A DNA stretch of 64,000 nucleotides from Limonium bicolor (Eukaryota > Streptophyta > Magnoliopsida > Caryophyllales > Plumbaginaceae). The notes beneath the pieces were generated by a model. It did not search any database. It saw only the letters and a list, made by a program, of their open reading frames with translations, and was not told the DNA's origin. A program made the translations under genes and the position numbers. Shown here piece after piece: positions 1 to 10,789 of this stretch. Within the stretch, counting starts at the first letter, position 1; each line of letters begins with the position of its first letter. Where the stretch lies: assembly GCA_023374045.1 (NCBI GenBank), contig CM041780.1:96753005-96817004 (forward strand), written 5' to 3'.

Positions 1-1174
1 TACATCAATATTATTACCCTGCTTGGGGCCAGATATCAAAAGTGATAACATTATGTACCTGCGTTTCATACACAACCACGAAGGCAAATTGTAGATCACT
101 AGTAAAACGGGCCAAGTACTGTGTTGACTGCTTAATGTGCCGTACGGGTTCATCCCGTCAGTACATAGCCCAAGCCTCAAATTCCTATCTTCACCTCCAA
201 AATGTTCTTTGAACCGTCTATTGATGTTTCTCCACTGAGGTCCATCTGCTGGATGTCTTAATTTCTCATCACTCTTTCTACCCTCTGCGTGCCATCGTAA
301 GTTCTTTGCATCTTTCGGATTCGCAAACAACCGTTTGAATCTGGGTATAATCGGCAAATACCACAGTAATTTAGCTGGAGGGCTTTTTTTTAACGGAGGA
401 GTACTCACCATCTTTATGCTTATACCGGGACAACGGACATTTCGGGCAAGTGTCCAGATGTGCGTATTCACCCCTGTACAACACACAGTTGTTTGGACAC
501 GCGTGAATTTTTTTGTACTCTACTCCCATTGGACACACCCATTTCTTTGCCTCATAGGTGGTGGTAGGGAGACCATTCTCATCCGGTAGCATATCATGAA
601 TCAGCTCGAGGAATGCCGAGAAACCTTTGTCACTCAATCCATATCTTCCCTTCAGGTTGAACAAATTCAATATAGCCGTCAATTTCGTGTACTTAGTGCA
701 CGTAGGATACAATGCCGTCTTGGATGCGTCCAACAACCTTTGATACTCATCCGGTCGATCGACAAAATTATTCTCAACGTTATCAAGCATCTCCATTATT
801 TGCTCATCATGATAAGTCGGTTCACTGTCATTGACTCCGGAAGCATTTGGGATCGGTTCCGACTCGACAAAATCAAATGTGTGGTCGGTTCTCATCCTCT
901 CCCTTTCATTAATGTACGAGGACCCGACATTATGTTCAACACTTTCTCCATGAAAAATCCATCTCTTATAGTGTGGCATGAAACCGCGAGTCTTCAGATG
1001 GAATTCAATTTCCACAATGTTTGAAAATTTCCTTAAGACACCACAGTCAACACAAGGACAAGGTATTTTCTCCGCCTTTGTCATGTCCTTGTGCTGCACT
1101 GCCGCTTTGCAAAACTCTTTCAACATGTTGTGATAGTGATCCCCTCGATCACCGTACATCCAGTCACGCTCCAT
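1..1174 (-). pseudogene. CACTA TnpD/tnp2-family transposase, N-terminal part, frameshifted
   Basis: The chosen start is the ATG at 1174, opening MERDWMYG, the usual start of plant CACTA transposases. Residues ~1-80 match the transposase-associated domain: a Cys-rich CPCVDCG motif followed by a His/Cys segment (HLKTRGFMPHYKRWIFHGE). The open frame ends at 371 just after a run of eight A (minus strand). Removing one A from that run puts the rest in frame, and the reading then stays open to the window edge. It includes the tnp2 motifs RRFKEHF, LGLCTDGMNPYG and YNLPSWLCMK; LCTDG probably carries the first catalytic Asp of the DDE domain. The remaining catalytic domain lies outside the window. In autonomous elements this protein cuts the TIRs. 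The single homopolymer indel may be a real mutation or a consensus error. The family call is firm; functional status is unknown. Confidence 0.9.
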
Positions 1175-1791
1175 ACTTTATTTGAAACAAAACGGTACGA
1201 TTAACGAAGCGTGACTGTATGCATATTAAATAAGCTAGCTACTCTAACTCTAAGGTTTCAACCTAAATTATATACTAGCACCTATATTATCTGAATACAT
1301 AATCTCAATGATCAAACAAAAAGCAAAGTTTAGTTGCTTACTTGTACACAGAAAAGGAAACTGCAACGGTGATGGAAGAAGGTGGAAAATAAGAGAGGTG
1401 GTTCACGGACTTAAATGTGGTGAGACCTGATAAAGACAAAATTTAGATATTGTTATACATATACACATACATCAAACAATATTAATTACAAAGAGATTTT
1501 GTTAAAAAAAATCAGCATGACCTTTGCATAATTTTATCTATCCCACGCTTATTATTAAGCATTCACCAATCATTCAACAACACAAATTTCCATCACAAAT
1601 CAAACTAATACCAAATTTATTCATCATACCAAATTTCAATATTTGGTGGAAATACAAAGTGTAAAAGAGAAAAAGAAAAGTTAGATTATATTACCGGTTC
1701 TTCCACTCCGCTTTCAATATACCATGCAATGAATGGGGAAATCCTAAGCACTTCTCTATAGATAGAATAGAAACTCATTAGTTTATTTATG
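1175..1791 (-). other. CACTA 5' leader or intron region left of the nested element
   Basis: AT-rich sequence directly upstream of the transposase start, with no ORF of note. GT-type donor words occur on the minus strand (gtaagc near 1340, gtaatat near 1690), so upstream noncoding exons are possible. It is interrupted at 1792 by the Tat-like element and resumes at 10790. Confidence 0.4.
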
Positions 1792-2305
1792 TGTTATACC
1801 CAAAATTTTGACCCCCTGGGTTAGGGTCTACGGGGTGCTGGTGTTGTGAGAGGCATTTTAATCAAGTAGTGAGGGATTCCGGCTCGGTCGGCGCGTTCCA
1901 TGGCATGGGGAGCAGCTTCGTCATTTCCAGGGGCGTTTTGGTAACCTTTAAAGGCTCCTGAGACCTCCTATAAGCTTTCTCTCTCCTCCAAAGGATGCCC
2001 AAATCAGCTTGAAATGCTTTGATATTTTAACCCATGATAGAGGACAACATTCTAAGCATAATGGCGTTGGAATTTTGATTTTTCGAGTTTCCAATAATTT
2101 TCTAGCAATTTCTGACTGAATCTGACAGGAAATTCAATTTAAAAATATTCCAACATTTAAAAAATTCGGTTCCACCTCAGAAAATTCATAATATCCATCC
2201 TTGACATGTGGTTAAAATTTCACAGCAAAATTCCTTTGGGAAGTCATTTAATTATAATACCAAAAATCTTACTTTTACTAGATTTTCTTTATCTTTAAGA
2301 AAGTC

Positions 2306-2312
2306 TATATAA
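2306..2312 (+). promoter_or_regulatory. Putative TATA box of the 5' LTR of G
   Basis: tatataa in the context gtctatataagggg, mid-LTR, as expected for a U3/R boundary. The matching site in the 3' LTR reads gtctatatgggg (near 9520), where a small deletion removed the end of the box. Confidence 0.55.
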
Positions 2313-2894
2313 GGGGATAGGTTTTTGGATAAAATCCGAACCTCATATGTCTCAAAACCCTAGAGAGTCAGAAAACACAGCCTCCTCTCTCTCTCTCACG
2401 TTTTCCAACACCCGGCCACCCAAATCATACCGAAAATCCCCCGAAATCACCATCTAAACACGTTTTCCAATCCCCAAGCACCAATAATCATCAAAACCCC
2501 ACAAAACACCACCAAAACGTGAAGAACAGCAAGAACAACCAACAACCAGAAGCTTGGTTCGAAAGCCTTTCGGGTCTGCCATCAACGGAGCACTCGACGA
2601 ATCCCGGTGTGAAGAATCGTTGTGAATCCGAAGGTAAAACAGGTAGACACTCCACTTCCCTAATTCTCTACGGTATTATCTGTCTTGCCTCAAAATTTGG
2701 GCTTAAACTAACCCTTCTACGCTTCTGTATTGCTATTTGTTTAAGTTTCTGTCCAATAACTTGTTTCCTAAGTTTCGTGTTTAATTCGAATTCAAATTGA
2801 AAACTTTCAATCACTAACGCCTTGTACATCTTTCAGGCTACACACCCATAAAATTTGAGCAAAAAACAACTTCGGGAACGGCCTCAACGCCGCC

Positions 2895-3148
2895 GTCCGA
2901 GGGCGGTCCGCACCCACGGACGTCATGTCCAGGGTCCCGGCTCCCTGTCCGTAAGCCCGGACGCCCACGGACGGCGGCGGGATTTTAAAAATTCAAAATT
3001 TGGTTTTCTAATAATGTCCGGGCCCACGGACAGCCTGTCCGTGGCCCCGGACTTCGCAATTTTCTGTTTTCCTTTAATTTCGACTCTTCTGTATAATTAG
3101 GTGAACTAGGGTCCGTGGTCTCGGACATGGGGTCCGTGGCCACGGACG
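2895..3148 (+). repeat. Palindromic GTCCG/CGGAC array in the 5' LTR of G
   Basis: Repeated gtccg and cggac arms (for example gtccgtggccacggac) form alternating forward and reverse arms over ~250 bp. The block is far more GC-rich than the rest of the LTR. The 3' LTR copy is at 10121-10364. Confidence 0.85.
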
Positions 3149-3582
3149 TTAGCAAAATTCGACCTAATTCTGCCTCCGAAACCCTAGTTTAGATAGCTTT
3201 TAATTTCACTTCAATTTTCTGTCAAAAAAATGCTAAAAAACACAAAAAAACAGAAGCTCGTGCACTTAGGTTAAAACGACTCGTAATAAGCCGTAATTAA
3301 ACTAAGTAGAGGAAAAACGACTTCTTGGGGTAATGAAAGTAATTTGAACCCTAAATAAGTTGAATATCAAGCCCCCGAACCCGAACTCTCCTTTCCTAAT
3401 TTAATCTAGGTCAAAATTAGGTGGCGACTCATAATAGGTTCCAGTGAGCTAGCTTAGGTTTTAATAATTATTGTTATATGACATAGTTATTAGTCTTAGG
3501 TTATAAGTGGACCTAAAACCCGTTTAGATCATAATCAACTCTAATCAACATAGGATAGGGTTTAAAATCGAGGCTCACAGAC

Positions 3583-3600
3583 TGGCGACTCTGCTGGGGA
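3583..3600 (+). other. Primer-binding site of G (tRNA-Arg type)
   Basis: tggcgactctgctgggga starts three bases after the LTR end. It is complementary to a tRNA ending AGTCGCCA, consistent with tRNA-Arg, the primer reported for Tat/Ogre elements. Confidence 0.75.
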
Positions 3601-3798
3601 CAAACTTCTTAATTTCAACTTGTTTAATTTTAAGAAAGAGGGCTTAACTTGTAAATGTTTATTTATGGCTTTATTTACTCTGTTTGTTTACTTTCGTGCG
3701 CACTTCAATTTTTGTACCCTTGCATCATACGAGAGCGAGGGTCCACGCAAACCAATTTCACCCCGGGACCCGTTTGAGGGTCCCCTGTCAGGGACTCA

Positions 3799-4100
3799 CA
3801 CCTTTTAGGTGATGTGAATAAGTGGGGAAAAAGAGGAGGGTGTCGTCTAACCACACCCCCTTAATACCTGGGCTTTAGCCCCAAGCATTTTCCTGGCAAG
3901 TACCCTTACCTAGCCCATTGTTTGGTCAGTCAAAGACCTGACCGTAGACGCACACCTTTAGGTGATGTGAAAAAAAGTGGGGAGGCCCAATGAGAATAGC
4001 GTGCAAGCCCTATTCCTTTGTGGTGACCTGGGCCGGCGCCCCAAGCACCTCTCCGGATTGACCTGTACCCGTTGGACTGAGTCATTTTGTGAGGACATTT
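3799..4100 (+). repeat. Two-copy leader repeat (~150 bp unit) in G
   Basis: The string cacacctttaggtgatgtga followed by ...gtgggga and then acctgggc...gccccaagca occurs twice, near 3799 and 3951. This indicates a diverged tandem duplication in the untranslated leader before gag. Confidence 0.6.
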
Positions 4101-4400
4101 GTGCATGCGTTCTTTCTCCTGGGCCTCAGGCCCAATGTCTATATCGATCCACCAATCTCCCCCCAGTCCAAATGAAACACTTGAGGATTTCAGTGGCCCA
4201 GATGCCTTTACCTCCATGAAATTACCCTCTCAGAATAAGCTCAAAGGCTCCCATTAGGATTGTTGGCCCATTTCGCATGCCAAAAACCTCCAGCCCGCTA
4301 GGCTTGAAAGGTCCAAAAAAAAAAGAGTCCTGTAATTAGAACATAAAGGTCCTCGGAGGAAAATCTTTCCATGTCATTGAAAGCCCGTGCCTGATGGTTT

Positions 4401-6075
4401 TTGTTTTCACCCTATGTCTTGAAACAGAAAGAAGGCAAGATTTCAGAAAGGCGCTGGGACAGAAGTTCCGGATTTGACCCACTGCCTACTCCTCCACTTC
4501 CATCATTCCGGCCCGAAGTAGACTCCAGCTCATCTGACATGTCGGTCCAGGTCCATGACGATATCCTTCAGGAGGATCAGCAAGCAGGGGGGGGGAACCA
4601 GAACACTTCTGTTGAGGCACTCATGAGAAATTTTGATTTGAGGCACCAGGAAGCAATCCAGGCACTCGAAAGCAAATATGTGGATACAATCACCAAGCTG
4701 GAGGATAAGTGGCTGCGTTGGAAACGGCAGCCCAAAGCAGGACTACTGGGGGTCCAGCGGAGGAGCAGGATCGAATAGCCAGCCTGGAACAGAAACATCA
4801 AGCTGCCATTGAAGCCCTGGAGGCACTGCATACAGCGGCAACAGTTGAGCTCCATGAGAAAATAGGATCCTTGGAGGCAGCAAGACGGGAAGGACCGCTG
4901 CAAGGATTTGTCAACCCTTTATATGGCATGGACAATATCTCCTTGGAGGGACATGACACCCATGTTGGATACGGAGGTGGTGCTCCTGGGAACCAGTTAG
5001 TTGTTGAAGTTCAGATGGCTCTGAGGTGCATCGAGCGCATGGAAAAGGCTGGTAAACCTGCTGGCTTTGACTACCTCTCCATCGGATCCTGTCCAGACAT
5101 TGAGCTACCCGCGAAGCTGAAGCTCCCCACTTTGGCTCTCTACAAGGGCTCGACCGATCCCCAAATTCATTTGGCGATGTTTGATCGAGAGATGTCTATC
5201 CTGAGGCTCAATGATATGCAAAAGGCCAAGGTTTTTGCCCGGTACCTAGACGAGATTCCTCAACGATGGCACCTAACTCAAAGAATGAACACCAAGACAT
5301 ACGAGGAGATATGTGAAGCCTTCCTGACTCACTTCGAGTATGCTAAAAACTTGGAAATCACCCGGTCTGACCTTGCCAGCACGCGCCAAACGGGAAGTGA
5401 GTCCATGTCTGACTTTATAAAGCGGTGGAGGAGGAAGGCAGCAGGCATGCCCACAAGGATGGATGAGCAGGAGCAAATTTGCATGATTGTTGAGAACATG
5501 CAAAAGCAGTACAATGATGAATTAAAGTATATGTACTTTCCAAGCTTTGATATGCTCATGGGCCAGGTAGGAGTTATGGAGGAGAAGATCCACAAGGGAG
5601 ACTTAAAGCTTGGATATCCTCGAGGATCCGGAAGTAATTCAAATTTCCCAAAATCCAAACCAGCGAAAGCCTCCTACCCGACCGCAGCTTATGCACAGAG
5701 CACACCGCAGAGGTACACGGGACATACGAGGTGAATGCAGTCCAGCAGCCAAGGGAGCAGGGGAGGAACTATCGAGCGGTACCACCTCCAAGACCGGATT
5801 TTAATCAGCGAGAGTTCACAGACATCGGTCGGCCTTTGAGTCATGCTCTGAAAAAGCTCCAGGAGCAGAACATCTTGCAGCCTCTTCCGCCCCGACCAGG
5901 AGTCACCCGTCTAGGCAGGAGCCCGAATCAGTTCTGTCTCTACCATCAGTTACCAGGTCACGACACCGATCATTGCAGGGCCCTACAGCATAAGATCCAA
6001 GACCTGATTGACCAGGGACTTCAGTTCTCAGAGCGCGGGAATATCTTCGGGAATCCTATGCCAGAACACCACTAG
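4401..6075 (+). pseudogene. Tat-like Gag polyprotein, broken by two frameshifts
   Basis: Three overlapping frames carry consecutive parts of one Gag. Frame 1 (4401-4778) has an acidic N-terminus and the start of a coiled coil (HQEAIQALESKYVDTITKLE). Frame 2 (from ~4709 to 5734) continues the coiled coil (EQKHQAAIEALEALHTAA) and holds the retrotransposon gag core (LPAKLKLPTLALYKGSTDP ... FDREMSIL ... QRWHLTQR ... ITRSDLASTRQTGSESMSDF). Frame 3 (from ~5731 to 6075) has the Pro-rich linker and the Tat-type zinc-knuckle variant FCLYHQLPGHDTDHC. Gag would form the virus-like particle and bind RNA. The shifts fall near 4705 and 5725, so no complete protein can be made. No pol follows. The first ATG is uncertain. 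Confidence 0.88.
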
Positions 6076-7821
6076 GAACCTTTGTTTTTCTCCCTCTAAG
6101 TTGTTTCACGTAGCTTTTGTCCTTTTCCTTTTCTTTTAAGTTCTCTAGCTAGTTCAGTTGTTTTCCTGTTTAATCGGTACTCGGTACCATTGTTACTTCT
6201 TTGGTTATCAATAAAATTTCTTCTTTATTCACGTTTTGATCTTTACATATTTGTTCGCGTGCAAAGAGAAAAGAAGGAAAGAAAAGAAGGAAGGGAAAGA
6301 AACCTCTCTCATAAAGCATGTCCGCAAACATGTAAGAGTAAGAACCTTCGAAACCCCCTGTACAAAACCGCCTTCCCATCCACACACTCGCCACCTCCAT
6401 CACAGCCATCCCACATGTCACAGCGTTCCATCATTTCTACCATTTCACCAAAGCTTAAAAACAAAACTGCTGCCGACGGAAAAAAAAGGGGAAAAAAATC
6501 ACTCAGCTATCGCCCCATCACCACTCACCACCATCCTCACACATGCAATCACCCTCCACAAATAACTTGGGCATTCTAAGGTTTGTCAAGAAAACCCCAC
6601 AACAATACTGGGGGCAATCTGAGTTAAGGAACGATAACGTTTGTTTATTTTGTGCAAGCAAGTCTCTGAATGAACGTTTCGCAGGAGCGCCTTGAGCGGT
6701 AAAACCAAGAGTGAAAGAGCGTGTCGTTTTTACACGACTCCGGAGAGGTCACATTCAAAGGCGAGGTAAACGGCATGACTCCAGAAGGAGATTTTGTAAA
6801 TTTACGCTTAAACCTATGAAAAGTAACAAAGAACAGATACACAACTATTAGGGATGACGAAGCACCTAGGCACAACACCACACAACCAAAAGCTTATGAA
6901 CCCTGACATTACACCCTAGGCACCCCCGCTGAGCTTTTCATATATAACCTCTTTTACAACACTATAAGCTCCACAAACAAGCCCGCCAATTATGAATAAC
7001 CGACCCGGTGACCAAAGGAGGCAAGGAGCCCGACTTCTGAACAACAACTTCACAAGTCCAAAGAAGCAAAACTGCTACCAGCATGACGAAACGATCCGCA
7101 AATGGTCCCAAAGTGACACAGGATCCAAACGAGCTAACATCAAAAACAGCTCTCAAAGTTCAAAACCGGGAAACACAAGAACCCCGAAGGAAAGAAGATT
7201 CAAGGAAGGCAAACCTGAAAAGCCTCAAAGAAACATAGAATCGGAAAAAAGAAAGAAGATGCAAGGAACAATCAAAAGTTCCAACTCCCAAGCGAAGTCA
7301 TCACGAAGTAGCCAAATGACTTCAAGGCAAAGAAGATAAGTCCGAGAGACGGTGCAAGTTGCAGCTTTGGTCATCCTTAAAGCTCCACATATCCTAAACA
7401 TTCCTCCATTATCCTGTTGTCATTCATCACACCCATGGCCACGTTAAGCTCAAAAGACTTCCGACTTAATAGTTGTGTATCCAATCGAGTGAAAGTAACA
7501 GGCTGAACGCGTAAATCTAACAAATGTCAAATTCAATGGTTGAGAAGTTGTGCTCGTAAGTGAGAAACGAGTGCAAACACCAAACACGTCGAGTGTAGGA
7601 AGCACCACATCAAAACATAAGCCCTTGACCCTGTGAGGACGAGACTTGTTCGCACAAGAAAATATGGGGGCAATCGATCGTTCCGATCAATCGCCATGAA
7701 CTCTAACTCAGGTTGCCTAAGAAAGAATACTGGGGGCAATTGTTGTTCCAGCAATTGCAACAACAACACCGATTGAGGCCCAAAAGTCCAAAACCAAAGG
7801 TTCAAACCATTCTCACATCCC
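6076..7821 (+). other. Noncoding 3' interior of G with PPT-like repeats
   Basis: No convincing coding sequence. The word gggggcaat, matching the element's own PPT, recurs at 6607-6620, 7663-7675 and 7728-7740. The last two are followed by short inverted repeats, for example gcaattg...caattgc. Small open frames here are low-complexity and Lys/Ser-rich and are not called. Confidence 0.5.
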
Positions 7822-7963
7822 ACAGGCCCGTCCTAAGCCCTATCTCCACATCCAAACATTCACAGGCCCGTCCTAAGCCCTTCCTCCACATCAAATTCCC
7901 ACAGGCCCGTCTTAAGCCCTACCTTCACACCCAAACATCCGTAGGCCCATCTTGAGCCCTACT
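7822..7963 (+). repeat. Tandem array 1 in G (~38-40 bp x 4)
   Basis: Units share acaggcccgtcctaagccct followed by a variable ccacatc-type spacer. Four copies are visible, the last more diverged. Confidence 0.85.
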
Positions 7964-8048
7964 ATCTCCAGATTTGACATAAACCCTAATCCTTCTACAT
8001 CCATTTAGACCCATTATACATGTTACTCACTTTCACTTCGAACTACCC

Positions 8049-8365
8049 TTAGGCTCGTCATAAGACCTAGATTCTTCCTTTAGGCTCGTCATAAGACCTA
8101 GTTGCACACCCTTAGGCTCGTCATAAGACCTAGATTCTTCCTTTAGGCTCGTCGTAAGACCTAGTTGCATTCCCTTAGGCTCGTAGTAAGACCTAGTCGC
8201 ATCCCTTTAGGCTCGTCATAAGACCTAGAACCATCCTTTAGGCTCGTCATAAGACCTAGTTGCTTTCCCTTAGCTTACCCACTCTTATCGAACATATCGC
8301 ATTCATCTCATTCATATAGGCTCATCATAAGACCTAGTTGCATTTTCCAGGCGCGTCACAAGACC
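8049..8365 (+). repeat. Tandem array 2 in G (~32 bp x about 9)
   Basis: Units share taggctcgtcataagaccta with spacers alternating between gattcttcctt and gttgcacaccct types. Its core aligns to array 1 (aggcccgtcctaagccct), so the two arrays have a common origin. Confidence 0.88.
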
Positions 8366-8383
8366 TGGCGACAGAAAAGATGG

Positions 8384-8540
8384 CGAGGTGATGGCAATAA
8401 ATCCTCCTTTTGCGATGTCAACTTATTTTCGGGATCAACGAATGGTGGGCGAAGGCAATAAGTCCCCAGGGTTTTTACCAGGAGTTATCCCTGCACACCG
8501 GTTTGGGGGGCGATGGCAATAAGTCCACATTGGGTCCAGC
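8384..8540 (+). repeat. Tandem array 3 in G (~65-70 bp x 3)
   Basis: Three diverged units marked by gcgatggcaataagtcc-type words near 8390, 8450 and 8510. Confidence 0.6.
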
Positions 8541-8576
8541 CAGGAGCATTAGTATGGGTTTCGGTCCCCAGAAGCA

Positions 8577-8625
8577 TCCGAGCATCATCAGCATCAGCAT
8601 CAGCATCATTAGCATCGTTGGCATT
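8577..8625 (+). repeat. AGCATC-type microsatellite
   Basis: Runs of agcatcatcagcatcagcat followed by catt and gcatcg variants, a short imperfect trinucleotide/hexanucleotide repeat. Confidence 0.75.
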
Positions 8626-8665
8626 TCAGCATTCTCGCATTTGCATAACACCCAGTTCTCACATC

Positions 8666-8885
8666 ATAGGTAGTCAACGCCTTAGAATCGCTTGGCATTG
8701 CATCATTTCATGTATTATAGGTAGTCAACGCCTTAAAACCGCTTGACATTATTCCGTTTTCGTCACCTAGGTAGTCAGCGCCTTAGAATAGCTTGACACA
8801 TTTTCACTTATAGGTAGTCAGCACCTTAGAATAGCTCGACAGCGTTTTTGTTGCTTAGGTAGTCAGCGCCTCCGAATAGCTGCAC
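8666..8885 (+). repeat. Tandem array 4 in G (~45-52 bp x 5)
   Basis: Units begin aggtagtcagcgccttagaa and continue tagcttgaca with variable spacers. Five copies are visible. Confidence 0.85.
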
Positions 8886-8990
8886 GCAATCAACGCGGTT
8901 TCGCACAACATGGAGGATTTCGTGAAGTCCAAAATTTTGGGGCATCACTCAAGCATCAACCAGACTTTTCACATCCACTACAAAGTCTAG

Positions 8991-9006
8991 TTGACGGGGG
9001 GCAATC
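8991..9006 (+). other. Polypurine tract of G
   Basis: ttgacggggggcaatc lies directly before the 3' LTR, the position where plus-strand synthesis is primed. Confidence 0.75.
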
Positions 9007-10789
9007 TGTTATACCCAAAATTTTGACCCCCTGGGTTAGGGTCTACGGGGTGCTGGTGTTGTGAGAGGCATTTTAATCAAGTAGTGAGGGATTCCGGCTC
9101 GGTCGGCGCGTTCCATGGCATGGGGAGCAGCTTCGTCATTTCCAGGGGCGTTTTGGTAATCTTTAAAGGCTCTTGAGACCTCCTATAAGCTTTCTCTCTC
9201 CTCCAAAGGATTCCCAAATCAGCTTGAAATGCTTTGATATTTTAACCCATGATAGAGGACGACATTCTAAGCATAATGGCGTTGGAATTTTGATTTTTCG
9301 AGTTTCCAATAATTTTCTAGCAATTTCTGACTGAATCTGACAGGAAATTCAATTTAAAAATATTCCAACATTTAAAAAATTCGGTTCCACCTCAGAAAAT
9401 TCATAATATCCATCCTTGACATGTGGTTAAAATTTCACAGCAAAATTCCTTTGGGAAGTCTTTTAATTAAAATACCAAAAAATCTTACTTTTACTAGATT
9501 TTCTTTATCTTTAAGAAAGTCTATATGGGGATAGGTTTTGGATAAAATCAGAACCACATATGCTCAAGAACCCTAGAGAGTCAGAAAACACAACCTTCTC
9601 TCTCTCTCTCTCACGTTTTCCAACACCCGGCCACCCAAATCATACCGAAAATCCCCTGAAATCACCATCTAAACACGTTTTCCAATCCCCAAAGCACCAA
9701 TAATCATCAAAACCCCACAAAAACACCACCAAAACGTGAAGAACAGCAAGAACAACCAACAACCAGAAGCTTGGTTCGAAAGCCTTTCGGGTCTGCCATC
9801 AACTGGAGCACTCGACGAATCCCGGTGTGAAGAATCGTTGTGAATCCGAAGGTAAAACAGGTAGACACTCCACTTCCCTAATTCTATACGGTATTATCTG
9901 TCTTGCCTCAAAATTTGGACTTAAAAACCCTTCTACGCTTCTGTATTGCTATTTGTTTAAGTTTCTGTCCAATAACTTGTTTACTAAGTTCGTGTTAATT
10001 CGAATTCAAATTGAAAACTTTCAATCACTAACGTCTTGTACATCTTTCAGGCTACACACCCATAAAATTTGAGCGAAAAAACACCTTCGGGAACGGCCTC
10101 AACGCCGCCTTCCGAGGGCGGTCCGCCCCACGGACGTCATGTCCGGGGGTCCCGGACTCCCTGTCCGTAAGCCCGGACGCCCACGGACGGCGGCGGGATT
10201 TTTAAAAATTCAAAAATTTGGTTTTCTAATAATGTCAGGGCCCACGGACAGCCGGTGTTGTTTTCCCGGACTTCGCAATTTTCGTTTTCCTTTAATTTCG
10301 ACTCTTGTATAATTAGGTGAACTGGGGTCCGTGGTCTCGGACATGGGGTCCGTGGCCACGGACGTAAGCAAAATTCGACCTAATTCTGCCTCCGAAACCC
10401 TAGTTTAGATAGCTTTTAATTTCACTTCAATTTTCTGTCAAAAAATGCTAAAAAACACAAAAAAACAAAGCTCGCGCGCTTAGGTTTAAAATGACTAGTA
10501 ATAAGCCGTAATTAAACTAAGTAGAGGAAAAAACGACTTTAGGGGTAATGAAAGTAATTTGAACCCTAAATAAGTCGAATATCAAGCCCCCGAACCCGAA
10601 CTCTCTCCTTTCCTAATCTAGGTCAAAATTTAGGTGGCGACTAATAGGTTCCAGTGAGCTAGCTTAGGTTTAATAATTATTGTTATATGACATAGTTATT
10701 AGTATCTTAGGTTATAAGTGGACCTAAAACCCTTTAGATCAATAATCAAATCTAATCACATAGGATAGGGCTTAAAATCGAGGCTCACA
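9007..10789 (+). repeat. 3' LTR of element G
   Basis: Partner of 1792-3579, beginning TGTTATACCC and ending CTCACA. It differs by scattered SNPs and indels, including loss of the TATA-box end. It carries the second palindrome block at 10121-10364. Confidence 0.93.
10121..10364 (+). repeat. Palindromic GTCCG/CGGAC array in the 3' LTR of G
   Basis: Same block as 2895-3148, with gtccgtggccacggac retained and one arm degraded near 10252. Confidence 0.82.

Larger units (their letters stand above)
1792..3579 (+). repeat. 5' LTR of element G
   Basis: Matches 9007-10789 almost throughout, with scattered SNPs and small indels, so the insertion is not very recent. It contains a TATA box at 2306-2312 and a palindrome-rich block at 2895-3148. 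Short ORFs inside the LTR differ between the two copies and are not considered genes. Confidence 0.93.
1792..10789 (+). mobile_element. Element G: gag-only, Tat-like (Ty3/gypsy) LTR retrotransposon
   Basis: Two direct LTRs start TGTTATACCCAAAATTTTG and end CTCACA (1792-3579 and 9007-10789). A PBS lies three bases after the first and a polypurine tract abuts the second. The interior holds a broken Tat-type gag and four tandem arrays but no protease, reverse transcriptase or integrase that I can recognise, so it is non-autonomous. Flanks are ttatg (1787-1791) and ggatg (10790-10794), only 3 of 5 matching, so the target duplication is decayed or the ends are off by a base. It lies inside the CACTA element. 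Confidence 0.9.

Noticed and set aside
6992..7339. 115-codon basic ORF downstream of gag in G
   Set aside because: Low-complexity Lys/Ser/Gln-rich, no retrotransposon domain and no conserved motif.
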